Assembly: GCA_033807775.1 (NCBI GenBank)
Contig: CM066317.1
Span: 15,511,370 to 15,575,369 of the forward strand
Origin: Saussurea involucrata
Lineage: Eukaryota > Streptophyta > Magnoliopsida > Asterales > Asteraceae
Length of the DNA: 64,000 bases
Direction of reading: 5' to 3'
Positions 53,692-64,000 of the stretch are shown here, in pieces; positions within the stretch are counted from its first letter, which is position 1, and each line of letters starts with the position of its first letter. Under the pieces are notes generated by a model. That model searched no databases. It worked only from the letters and a program-made list of their open reading frames with translations, and was not told where the DNA came from. The translations under genes were made by a program, and so were the position numbers.

Positions 53692-54269
53692 TGTAACACC
53701 CTAAAAACAGGGCTAATTTAAACCTTTAAAACTCCACAAGTTATGATCATAAAACTTCAAACTTATATAACAAGAGGATCATCAGTAAGGTTTCTATATA
53801 CAACAAACGTCTAAATCAAATAACCTATTAATCTAATCATACATCATAATCAGATTAACTAGGTTATCTAATCACCTGTCCCAAAATATCCAAAAGAACA
53901 ACTAGATCCTCTGTCATCTCCAAGTTTGATTCCTTCAAAAGTTCTCGTCTCTCATCCTCGCTTACTTCCCGGAGCTTGTACCTGGTAAGAAGATTCAACT
54001 TGAAACATTAGGCTTTCGCCTAGTGAGAATATTCAAATCAAATTAAAATTTAACAATCAAAATCTCAACAGATAAATCAAACCTGTTCTCACCCATCATA
54101 CCGTACACGTGCTTAATCTCAACAACGGAAACCTACCCCAAACTCAAAACTACGACTAACCTTCAGTAAGTCATATTATCACAAACCAGAGCCAAGTACG
54201 AATCAATCCCAGATTCTAGATCTATATTCTAATCTAATAAATCGCAATTACACATGCTTATTTATTAGA

Positions 54270-54588
54270 AAGGAAGTAGGGATTACAATTACTCATGTCA
54301 ATCTGTATTCTTCCTTAGAAATCAGGAATTACGATTACTCACATCAATCCCATGATTTCTCAATAATGCAAAATAGGAATTACGATTACTCACATCAATT
54401 CCATATTTAACATACACTCAGGAATTATGATTACTCACATCAATTCCTTAATTCATATAAATGGGAATTACGATTACTCACATCAATTCCACATTTAACA
54501 TATATACTGGAATTACGATTACTCACGTCAATTCCACATTCAACATACACACATTGGAATTACGATTACTCACGTCAATTCCATGTGT
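54270..54588. repeat. Hairpin array in gag-only gypsy LTR
   Basis: Seven units, each with the core GGAATTACGATTACTCAC(A/G)TCAATTCC and flanking stems that differ but pair: AAGGAAG/CTTCCTT (54270, 54310), AGAAATCA/TGATTTCT (54317, 54353), AAATA/TATTT, AAATG/CATTT and ACACAT/ATGTGT (54549, 54583). The core reversed (GTGAGTAATCGTAATTCC) resembles the loop core at 12007. Confidence 0.85.
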
Positions 54589-54713
54589 TCATATAAACTA
54601 GTGCCTATGGATCCATTACACTTTACTAACGTATATGCTTAACAACATATTACAGCTCATATCATATTCTCAAATCTAAGAATACTAGATAACCTATCGT
54701 ATCTTCATCCTCA

Positions 54714-54812
54714 ATGCCCCCCCTTCGGCGACTTAGCACGGGGGTTCCGCTACCCGGTTAGCGGATGGGGTCAAGGGGCAACGCCCTTGCGGGGTTTGGG
54801 GGCAGCGCCCCT
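54714..54812. other. GC-rich block in gag-only gypsy LTR
   Basis: CTTCGGCGACTTAGCACGGG, CCGCTACCCGGTTAGCGG and GGGGCAACGCCCTTGCGGGG in sequence. It matches 13391-13478 reversed. The second LTR has it at 58913-59011. Confidence 0.85.
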
Positions 54813-54894
54813 AGAATTGTTTTAGAAACTTAACCAGACAAAACATCTAGAAACTGCATCCAACCATCAGAACCTTACATTCTTAATTTCTCCA

Positions 54895-55170
54895 AAGTGT
54901 CCGGATAACAGGGGTTTCCGGATACCTTAGACTATTATATTCTTTAGTTCATTTTCAAGATCTATTACCAAAATCTGTAAACTGACTCTTTTTATCCAAC
55001 TCCCGGTATTCCCAACTCCCGGTATCCCCAACTCCCGGTATCCCCAACTCCCGGTATTCAACACATGTACCGGGACTTCACCGGAACTCATAAGTACCGG
55101 GATTTGCCTCTACCGGGACTTCCAACTACCGGGACTTTCAACTACCGGGACATTCAAGTACCGGGACTTT
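54895..55170. repeat. CCCGGTA/TACCGGGA minisatellite
   Basis: AACTCCCGGTATCCCC units switch midway to CTACCGGGACTTCCAA units, so the array turns from one strand sense to the other. The second LTR (59095-59345) has fewer units. Confidence 0.85.
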
Positions 55171-56231
55171 CAAGGTTTTGCGTACTGTCTGTTCAACAAG
55201 TCCTCAAATCGATTTAAAACATAATATCAGTTCAATCTACTCATCAATTAAGTTCTACTAACATGTTAAGACACACATAGTACACATCTATTTCAACATT
55301 AATGGCTGAATTTTAAAGAGAGTTGAATAAACTCACCTTAATAAGAATCTGAACACTTTTTCTTCCTTTACAGCAGCTAAATCGAACAGCTTCATGAAGT
55401 CTGAACACTGTTGCTTCACGTACAAAGGCTTAATCAAACAGCAGAATCCCAAAATCAGTTTCTTCCTTCTTATTTCTTTTTCTCTTGATATCTCTATCTT
55501 TTCTCTGTTTCTCGACTTCTTACTGATTTCTCAGTAAACATTCACAAAAGAAAACTTAATTAAGCCAACAATTTGACACCTCATCCTTTTTAAAACAGAT
55601 GAGTCCTAACTCATTTCCCAAACACACCTCCTACTTAAATAAATGACATAATAAACCCTTAAGTTAATATCTCCAATTAACTTTACTTTAACCAAATTAC
55701 AAACTTAACCCTTATGATTAATATTATTCACAAAATAAATCAACGAAAACTCGGGATGTTACAATACTCCCCAACTTGAAAATGATTTCGTCCCCGAAAT
55801 CAAACCAAGCAAACAAATGGAAATATCTATTCCTCATAACTTCCTCCGTTCTAAAAATCACATAAGCACTTTGACATATCCACTTCTTATTAATTCATCA
55901 CTTTCTAATATATCTTTCTACAATCACTTAATCATAAATAAAGATCCCGAAAGAATAGGAACTCAATTCTTCACATTATTAAAACTCATATCCTTTCAAC
56001 ATTACCCGCTCCCCAACTTGAAAATTTTACAAGTCTTCTTGAGTAACATTATAATCATCAAATTCTTATCCAACTATAATACTTGATCTTAATTCAACTG
56101 CTTATTTTCTTATCAAAACCACAACTGATATAACTAACTAGCAATCAACGACTTAGACACAACCAACAATTAACCTGCACGAAGAAATGAAGTTAACGAG
56201 GAATGTACCAGAAACAATGTCGTTTGATTCT

Positions 56232-57413
56232 TTAAGTTTCTTCAGTGGTCATATGATACGCTCGACCCGTTGGCCTTGGAATATCAGTTTTCTTACTTTG
56301 ATCTCCCTCCTTCTTCAACTTTGGGCAATCCCGACGGTAATGGCCAGGTTGTTTGCATTTATAGCATGTCGATCCTCGAATAGGACAATTATTCATAGAA
56401 TGCCCACTCTTCCCACACTTATAACATTCAAACGTGGTCCCCTGACATGGACCAAAATGCCTACTTCGACATTTCGAACACCAATTCGGTTCTTGACGAG
56501 GTTCTAAATGTGGGCCATCAGAAAAGGACTTTGATACATACGATGATTCCGATCGAACTTCCCCTTTTCTTTTCTCTCCTACATGCGCTTTCTCTTCCTT
56601 ATCTCTAGCATAAATCTCCTCTATTATCTTGGCTTCTTCAATCGTTTCCCGGAGTGTTACAACTTTTGAATTTCTCACCCGGGACATCATATCAGCTGGC
56701 AACCCTTTCAAATATGCTTTAACTTTATCTTTTTCCGCTGGAGCCACATGCCCCACCAAATTCAGTTTCTCCATGAAGGATTCTGTATACTTTCTTACAG
56801 TCATCCTGCCTTTCTTGAGGTTCCTGAACTCTTCTTCGATTCTATCCATTTCTGTTTCGTTACAATACTCTTCCAGAATCTTTGCTTTGAACTGATCCCA
56901 AGTCACGGTATTCAGAACTGCTTCCGTCACAGAAGATGACAATACGTTCCACCAATTCAATGCGTTACCGCGTAACATCTGTGACCCAAATCTAACTTTA
57001 GACCTATCATCATTACACTCACAAGCCCGAAAAGCTTGTTCAATCTCTCTTATCCAGTTCATACAAGCCACTGGACTATCTTCTCCTTTGAATTTAGGCG
57101 GCTTACATCTCAAGAACGTTTTATAGGAGCAAATTCTATCAACTCTCCTTTCTGTCTCTTGTCCAGGGTTACTAGTTGGATTAAACACACTAGTATCAAT
57201 TACTGTTCGCCTCGGTTCTGCACTTCGATCATTAAACATTTTCATGAACATTTCTGTTTGTCTTCCCATAGTGATGCTCATCATTTCCGCTTGTCTCTCC
57301 ATTGATGCATTCATCAATCTGGTCACATTGTCCATTATACGGCCTTCCATACTTGAATCCGATGGTGTTTGATCGGCAGTACTGGCACCCCCTCGATGTA
57401 CCCGATTTCGCAT
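56232..57413 (-). CDS. Gypsy gag, intact (only gene of the element)
   Basis: 393 residues, M-R-N-R-V to T-T-E-E-T, fully open. Residues about 40-60 are a Met/Gln/Arg-rich helix. The Retrotrans_gag-type domain is at about 95-240 (W-I-R-E-I-E-Q-A-F, W-D-Q-F, Y-T-E-S-F). Zinc-knuckle region: C-S-K-C...C, C-Y-K-C-G-K-S-G-H-S-M-N-N-C and C-Y-K-C-K-Q-P-G-H-Y-R-R-D-C. It ends at a stop where gypsy polyproteins usually continue into protease, and no protease follows in any frame. Relatives could supply pol for its mobilisation. Confidence 0.88.
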   Translation of the reverse strand: MRNRVHRGGASTADQTPSDSSMEGRIMDNVTRLMNASMERQAEMMSITMGRQTEMFMKMFNDRSAEPRRTVIDTSVFNPTSNPGQETERRVDRICSYKTFLRCKPPKFKGEDSPVACMNWIREIEQAFRACECNDDRSKVRFGSQMLRGNALNWWNVLSSSVTEAVLNTVTWDQFKAKILEEYCNETEMDRIEEEFRNLKKGRMTVRKYTESFMEKLNLVGHVAPAEKDKVKAYLKGLPADMMSRVRNSKVVTLRETIEEAKIIEEIYARDKEEKAHVGEKRKGEVRSESSYVSKSFSDGPHLEPRQEPNWCSKCRSRHFGPCQGTTFECYKCGKSGHSMNNCPIRGSTCYKCKQPGHYRRDCPKLKKEGDQSKKTDIPRPTGRAYHMTTEET

Positions 57414-57875
57414 TCCTCCTAGAGAAAGAAAATCTGGTGGCGTCTCATGAACTTAGCCTACCCCAGTCGGTCTTTCTCCCGGCTCATCAAGCCAAGTCCT
57501 ATTCATAGAAGAATTTGGAGACCTCGGAGGGGTATTCACCATTGATCTTAATAAGCACAACAGAACACTCATCAGCAATGGTTTATACAACTAGACATAC
57601 AATACATACTTTACCGCTAATCAGTCACTGTAACAATTTGAAACAAGTATGCTTGTGTAATAATATATTCATAATAACAGTAGCTAATTGAAATTGCGAA
57701 CATATCATACATGAGAGTCCTTATTACCATCGTTACAGTACTAACTTCGTGTATTTCCGTCGACTCTAAGACTACCCAGTCTTAGCAATTCTACCCATAC
57801 CTCACAGATCATAACTTATTCATCACAGCTTAAGTCTAGGTATCTCAAATTCATACCTAGTTCGCTTAAACTACT

Positions 57876-57887
57876 GCTCTGATACCA
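57876..57887 (-). other. Primer binding site of gag-only gypsy
   Basis: Minus-strand TGGTATCAGAGC, three bases from the LTR edge. Confidence 0.9.
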
Positions 57888-57890
57888 TAT

Positions 57891-59930
57891 TGTAACACCC
57901 TAAAAACAGGGCTAATTTAAACCTTTAAAACTCCACAAATTATGATCATAAAACTTCAAACTTATATAACAAGAGGATCATCAGTAAGGTTTCTATATAC
58001 AACAAACGTCTAAATCAAATAACCTATTAATCTAATCATACATCATAATCAGATTAACTAGGTTATCTAATCATCTGTCCCAAAATATCCAAAAGACCAA
58101 CTAGATCCTCTGTCATCTCCAAGTTTGATTCCTTCAAAAGTTCTCGTCTCTCATCCCCGCTTACTTCCCGGAGCTTGTACCTGGTAAGAAGATTCAACTT
58201 GAAACATTAGGCTTTCGCCTAGTGAGAATATTCAAATCAAATTAAAATTTAACAATCAAAATCTCAACAGATAAATCAAACCTGTTCTCACCCATCATAC
58301 CGTACACGTGCTTAATCTCAACAACGGAAACCTACCCCAAACTCAAAACTATGACTAACCTTCAGTAAGTCATATTATCACAAACCAGAACCAAGTACGA
58401 ATCAATCCCAGATTCTAGATCTATGTTCTAATCTAATAAATCGCAATTACACATGCTTATTTATTAGAAAGGAAGTAGGGATTACAATTACTCATGTCAA
58501 TCTCCATTCTTCCTTAGAAATCAGGAATTACGATTACTCACATCAATCCCATGATTTCTCAATAATGCAAAATAGGAATTACGATTACTCACATCAATTC
58601 CATATTTAACTTACACTCAGGAATTATGATTACTCACATCAATTCCTTAATTCATATAAATGGGAATTACGATTACTCACATCAATTCCACATTTAACAT
58701 ATATACTGGAATTACGATTACTCACGTCAATTCCACATTCAACATACACACATTGGAATTACGATTACTCACGTCAATTCCATGTGTTCATATAAACTAG
58801 TGCCTATGGATCCATTACACTTTACTAACGTATATGCTTAACAACATATTACAGCTCATATCATATTCTCAAATCTAAGAATACTAGATAACCTATCGTA
58901 TCTTCATCCTCAATGCCCCCCCTTCGGCGACTTAGCACGGGGGTTCCGCTACCCGGTTAGCGGATGGGGTCAAGGGGCAACGCCCTTGCGGGGTGTGGGG
59001 GCAGCGCCCCTAGAATTGTTTTAGAAACTTAACCAGACAAAACATCTAGAAACTGCATCCAACCATCAGAACCTTACATTCTTAATTTCTCCAAAGTGTC
59101 CGGATAACAGGGGTTTCCGGATACCTTAGACTATTATATTCTTTAGTTCATTTTCAAGATCTATTACCAAAATCTGTAAACTGACTCTTTTTATCCAACT
59201 CCCGGTATCCCCAACTCCCGGTATTCAACACATGTATCGGGACTTCACCGGAACTCATAAGTACCGGGATTTGCCTCTACCGGGACTTCCAACTACCGGG
59301 ACTTCCAAGTACCGGGACTTTCAACTACCGGGACTTTCAAGGTTTTGCGTACTGTCCGTTCAACAAGTCCTCAAATCGATTTAAAACATAATATCAGTTC
59401 AATCTACTCATCAATTAAGTTCTCCTAACATGTTAAGACACACATAGTACACATCTATTTCAACATTAATGACTGAATTTTAAAGAGAGTTGAATAAACT
59501 CACCTTAATAAGAATCTGAACACTTTTTCTTCCTTTACAACAGCTAAATCGAACAGCTTAATGAAGTCTGAACACTGTTGCTTCACGTACAAAGGCTTAA
59601 TCAAACAGCAGAATCCCAAAATCAGTTTCTTCCTTCTTATTTCTTTTTCTCTTGATATCTCTATCTTTTCTCTGTTTCTCGACTTCTTACTGATTTCTCA
59701 GTAAACATTCACAAAAGAAAACTTAATTAAGCCAACAATTTGACACCTCATCCTTTTTAAAACAGATGAGTCCTAACTCATTTCCCAAACACACCTCCTA
59801 CTTAAATAAATGACATAATAAACCCTTAAGTTAATATCTCCAGTTAACTTTACTTTAACCAAATTACAAACTTAACCCTTATGATTAATATTATTCACAA
59901 AATAAATCAACGAAAACTCGGGATGTTACA
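57891..59930 (-). mobile_element. 5' LTR of gag-only gypsy
   Basis: 2040 bp and near identical to 53692-55763; the main difference is fewer CCCGGTA units. Hairpin array at 58469-58787. Confidence 0.9.
58469..58787. repeat. Hairpin array, second copy
   Basis: The same seven units as 54270-54588 (offset 4199), with the same stem pairs AGAAATCA/TGATTTCT and ACACAT/ATGTGT. Confidence 0.85.
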
Positions 59931-60424
59931 ATACTCCCCAACTTGAAAATGATTTCGTCCCCGAAATCAAACCAAGCAAACAAATGGAAATATCTATTCC
60001 TCATAACTTCCTCCGTTCTAAAAATCACATAAGCACTTTGACATATCCACTTCTTATTAATTCATCATTTTCTAATATGTCTTTCTACAATCACTTAATC
60101 ATAAATAAAGATCCCGAAAGAATAGGAACTCAATTCTTCACATTATTAAAACTCATATCCTTTCAACATTACCCGCTCCCCAACTTGAAAATTTTACAAG
60201 TCTTCTTGAGTAACATTATAATCATCAAATTCTTAACCAACTATAATACTTGATCTTAATTCAACTGCTTATTTTCTTATCAAAACCACAACTGATATAA
60301 CTAACTAGCAATCAACGACTTAGACACAACCAACAATTAACCTGCACGAAGAAATGAAGTTAACGAGGAATGTACCAGAAACAATGTCGTTTGATTCTTT
60401 AAGTTTCTTCAGTGGTCATATGAT
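59931..60424 (-). mobile_element. Partial second interior of gag-only gypsy
   Basis: Nearly identical to 55764-56257. Ends inside the end of gag (GTGGTCATATGAT). No LTR follows, so the second unit is truncated. Confidence 0.88.
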
Positions 60425-60490
60425 TCTTTAAGTTTGATTCTTTAATATATATTATTTGGTTCTCACAGTTCTCACAGTTCTCACAGTTCT

Positions 60491-60526
<36 letters not shown>

Positions 60527-60530
60527 AGAA

Positions 60531-60585
<55 letters not shown>

Positions 60586-60665
60586 TGATTGGCTGAGATT
60601 GGTTCTTACAGTTCTCACAAACTAATTAGTTCTCATTTGATTAAGCCCATATATATATATATATA
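60425..60665. repeat. TTCTCACAG repeats and (TA)n tracts
   Basis: GTTCTCACA is repeated four times (about 60462-60494), followed by (CA)n and (TA)n tracts. At about 60582-60649 ATTGGTTCTTACAGTTCTCA...TTCTCATTTGATTAAGCCC resembles the end of another (TA)n-bordered element whose partner end is degraded. Confidence 0.65.
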
Positions 60666-61450
<785 letters not shown>

Positions 61451-61499
61451 CTCTCTATCTATATATCTATCTATCTATATATATATATATTATAAGTTT

Positions 61500-61816
61500 T
61501 CTTTTAAATGCTTTGGATTTTAATGTTTTGGATTTTTAATATTTTGGATTTGGTTAGAACTTATAAGTTAGAACTATAAAATTTAGATTTCTAATGCTTT
61601 CATTTGAATTTTGGATTTGTACCTTTTTGTGAATTTTTGATATTTAATTTTTAGTTTTATAAACGTGTTAAACGGGTCGTGGCGGGTTAGGCGGGTCGGG
61701 TTAGGGTTGGGATTTTCTGACCCGTTTATTAAACGGGTCGGGTTATGGTTAGTCACTCTCAACCCGTTTAACTCTAAACCCGACACGAACCCGACCCGAC
61801 ACGTTTACCAGGTCTA
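61500..61816. mobile_element. Right end of a hAT-type element
   Basis: The right tip reversed is TAGACCTGGTAAACGTGTCG, with ACGGGTCGGGTT sub-terminal repeats, a common plant hAT terminus. The left end is not found, so it is truncated or split by the insertions at 60425-61490. Confidence 0.6.
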
Positions 61817-62467
61817 GTCATGTCCTCACACCCCGGCTCAAAATGGACGCGCCGAGAGAAAGCATTGGCATTTAACCGAGACGACTCTAACCATTCTCTT
61901 TCATTCTCGGGTGCCTATGAAATATTGGTTCTCTGCTTTCTCCACTGCCGCTTATATAATTAATCGTTTGCCAACGACTATTTTAGACAACAAATCTCCG
62001 TTTGAGGTTCTTTACAGTGTTACACCAGCATACGAAATGTTCCACCCCTACGGCTGTCGGGTCTATCCGTGCCTCCGGGCCTACGCACACAACAAATTTA
62101 CACCTCGTAGTCGTCCGTGTGTTTTCATGGGATACAACACCACCTATAAAGGCTTCCTTTGTCTCGATCCAATGACATCTCGATTTTACATTTCATGTCA
62201 TGCAAAGTTTGACGAGGCATGTTTTCCCTTTGCCACTGTGGCAAACGCAGAGTCACTCAACAATCTACAGTATAGCACATTTCTTGATCCCTGTACACCG
62301 TCGCACCCATAGCTAAACAATAGGCACCCAAACCCACCACCCCTACCACAGTCAGTTGTCCGTGCCCACCCGAGCAAATCGAGATACCCACGGAAACTGC
62401 CCCTTCAATCCAGCCTTCTCCTGCTCCACAACCCACTGTCGTCAACCCAATTTCGCCGTCGTGTCCT
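61817..62467 (+). pseudogene. Copia-III integrase C-terminal half
   Basis: Resumes at S-C-P-H-T-P-A-Q-N-G-R-A-E-R-K-H in mixed frames (catalytic E here), then W-F-S-A-F-S-T-A, P-T-T-I-L-D-N-K-S-P and V-F-M-G-Y-N-T-T, the usual copia integrase end. About a dozen codons are lost between 53691 and 61817. It ends in a stop at 62310-62312 with a broken linker after. Confidence 0.82.
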
Positions 62468-63337
62468 TTGTCGCCGTCGTCCTCCACCCACCCCATGCAA
62501 ACGAGAGCCAAGTCCGGCATTACAAAACCAAAATATCTGGTGTATTTTGCTACACAAACAAACCCCTTTCTTCACACGCTACTAACTTCTACCGAACCCA
62601 AGGGCCTAAAATCAGCCCTCAAAGATCCACATTGGGTTCAAGCCATGGACGCCGAAATTGCAGCTCTTCGCCAAAATCACACATGGGAGCTTGTGCCTCG
62701 ACCCACAAATTTAAATGTTGTTGGCGCCAAGTGGCTCTATCGCACAAAATTTCATGCAGACGGGACTATCAATCGACATAAAGCGCGACTTGTCGCTTAA
62801 GGATCCACTCAAATACCTGGGCTTGATTACACACTAACATTTAGCCCGGTTGTCAAAGCCTCCACCGTGCGAATTATTCTCTCCATTGCAGTCATGAACA
62901 AATGACCATTACGCCAATTAGATGTTAACAACGCTTTCCTCAATGAAATTCTTACCGAAACTATTTACATGGAGCAACCTCCATGCTATATCGATCCCCA
63001 AAAACCATCCCATGTTTTTCGCCTTCGGAAAGCCCTATACAGCCTTAAACAGGCACCGCGAGCCTGGTTTCACCGCTTTAGCACATTGCTTAAAAGTATT
63101 GGCTTCATCAACAATCGAGCAGACACGTCCCTGTTCATCTTTTCGCATGGCCCCACACTAATCTATCTACTACTTTATGTAGATGATATCATAATCATCG
63201 GCAACAACTCGAACACTATTCAGAAGTTAGTCGATCGTATCCATGCTACTTTCGTAATCAAAGACCTGGGCCGACTAAAATATTTTCTTGGGCTTGAAGT
63301 AACATACACCGACCAAGGACTTCTTCTTAGCCAATAG
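62468..63337 (+). pseudogene. Copia-III reverse transcriptase
   Basis: One frame with internal stops at 62798-62800 (L-V-A-stop-G), about 62903-62905 (M-N-K-stop-P, likely from TGG) and 63335-63337 (S-Q then stop). Motifs: W-V-Q-A-M-D-A-E, V-G-A-K-W-L-Y, Q-L-D-V-N-N-A-F-L, Y-S-L-K-Q-A-P-R-A-W and the catalytic L-L-L-Y-V-D-D-I. Confidence 0.9.
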
Positions 63338-64000
63338 AAATACGCTCAAGACCTTCTGGTCCGTGCCGATCTTCATGAAAGCAAGCCCATCTCTACTCCA
63401 ATGGTTGTTGGCCAACATTTGAGCGCTATCGGAACTCCCTTTGACAATCCCACACTTTATCGATCTCTTGTTGGGCCCTACAGTACCTGACCATTACTAG
63501 ACCAACCATCTCATATGCGGTCAGTACTGTTAGTCAGTTCATGCACTCACCAATGGAACACCATTTTCAAGCAGTCAAGAGAATCCTACGATACGTCAAA
63601 GGGACTTGCCACAATGGCATTACCTTTTCAAAAGCACCATCATACGATATAGTGGCCTATTCCGATGCAGACTGGGGCGGATACCCAGATACTTATCGTT
63701 CCACATCTGAATATTGTATCTACCTGGGCCCAAATCTCATCATGTGGAGCTCCAAGAAACAACAATCCGTATCGAGATCAAGCTGTGAGTCTGAATATCG
63801 AGCCATGGCAAATGCAACCGTCGGCGTTATATGGGTCACACTTCTCCTTAAGGAATTGTGTGTTCGTATCTCTCGTACGCCGACACTTCTCACCGACAAT
63901 CGTAGTGCCTTGTTTATTTCCAGCAATCCCGTCGCTCACAAACGGGCACGACATGTTGCTCTTGACTACCATTTTATTGGAGAATTAGTCCAACAAGGTG
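63338..64000 (+). pseudogene. Copia-III RNase H, cut by window end
   Basis: A frameshift near 63473 precedes R-P-T-I-S-Y-A-V and then Y-S-D-A-D-W-G-G, C-E-S-E-Y-R-A-M-A, T-D-N-R-S-A and A-L-D-Y-H-F-I, the copia RNase H signature. The reading continues past 64000, so the 3' LTR lies outside. Confidence 0.88.

Larger units (their letters stand above)
53692..55763 (-). mobile_element. 3' LTR of gag-only gypsy
   Basis: 2072 bp, TGTAACACCCTAAAA...CGGGATGTTACA on the plus strand. Same family as the inner solo LTR at 10914. Contains a hairpin array, GC-rich block and CCCGGTA minisatellite. Minus-strand CAAGTTGGGGAGTAT (55764-55778) is the polypurine tract. Confidence 0.9.
53692..60424 (-). mobile_element. 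Gag-only gypsy in tandem LTR arrangement
   Basis: Order on the plus strand: LTR 53692-55763, interior 55764-57890, LTR 57891-59930, then a second partial interior 59931-60424 that copies 55764-56257. The primer site at 57876-57887 reads on the minus strand. The interior has gag but no protease, polymerase or integrase. This fits TR-GAG-type elements (terminal repeats with gag). The LTR-interior-LTR-interior order suggests unequal recombination or a second insertion. It lies inside copia-III integrase with TAATC on the left; the right junction is destroyed. Confidence 0.85.

Noticed and set aside
61911..62312. Stand-alone host gene
   Set aside because: The sequence is the C-terminal half of a copia integrase interrupted by insertions.

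Overview
This is eudicot plant nuclear DNA: AT-rich, with a spliced plant-type Mutator transposase, plant Ty1/copia and Ty3/gypsy elements primed by initiator tRNA-Met, a tRNA-derived SINE, and one clear plant host gene. The family may be Asteraceae, but this is only a weak guess. The window is a transposon graveyard around a single intact host gene: an intronless SLY1/GID2-type F-box protein (27965-28540), the gibberellin-pathway F-box that targets DELLA proteins.

Layout. 1-3515 holds the 5' half of a broken minus-strand copia element. Its LTR, gag coding region and sequence beyond the protease all carry one short motif, GCAGTANTAAC. 3535-7110 holds a MITE, a 1.6 kb Mutator-like element (MULE) with about 215-bp inverted ends carrying a GRF zinc-finger ORF and a two-exon PB1-like gene, and a Tourist MITE. 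7562-26546 is one large minus-strand copia (copia-I; LTRs 7562-9184 and 25437-26546, target duplication GTAAG). It was hit by a solo LTR (10582-14625) that itself holds a second solo LTR (10914-12806, duplication GTTTC), by a nearly complete chromodomain gypsy (16118-24163, duplication GATCG), by a hAT MITE in one LTR and by a SINE in the other. 27965-28540 is the F-box gene. 29344-34172 is a MULE with a two-exon transposase that has one internal stop.

34270-39730 holds a MULE-type MITE, a small Helitron, a foldback MITE, two foldback elements bordered by (TA)n tracts, and a second SINE copy. 40163-46064 is a hAT-type MITE split by a full-length Tnt1-like copia (40433-45956, duplication AACTG) whose polyprotein has four internal stops. 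46425-51490 is a run of MITEs and foldback elements separated by (TA)n tracts. 51565-51687 is a truncated histone H3 tail. 51967-64000 is a plus-strand Ale/Retrofit-like copia that runs off the window. It is split by a tandem gag-only gypsy (LTR-gag-LTR-partial interior, 53692-60424), by more (TA)n-bordered foldbacks, and by the end of a hAT element.

The most interesting non-genic structure is in the gypsy-type LTRs: arrays of short hairpins with a conserved loop and stems that change sequence but stay paired (12007-12274, about 13620-14121, 54270-54588, 58469-58787). The same LTRs carry CCGGT-rich minisatellites and a shared GC-rich block. A second theme is a set of (TA)n-bordered foldback elements, several filled with CATATATG palindromes. 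All coordinates and alignments were read by eye, so boundaries without target duplications are approximate.
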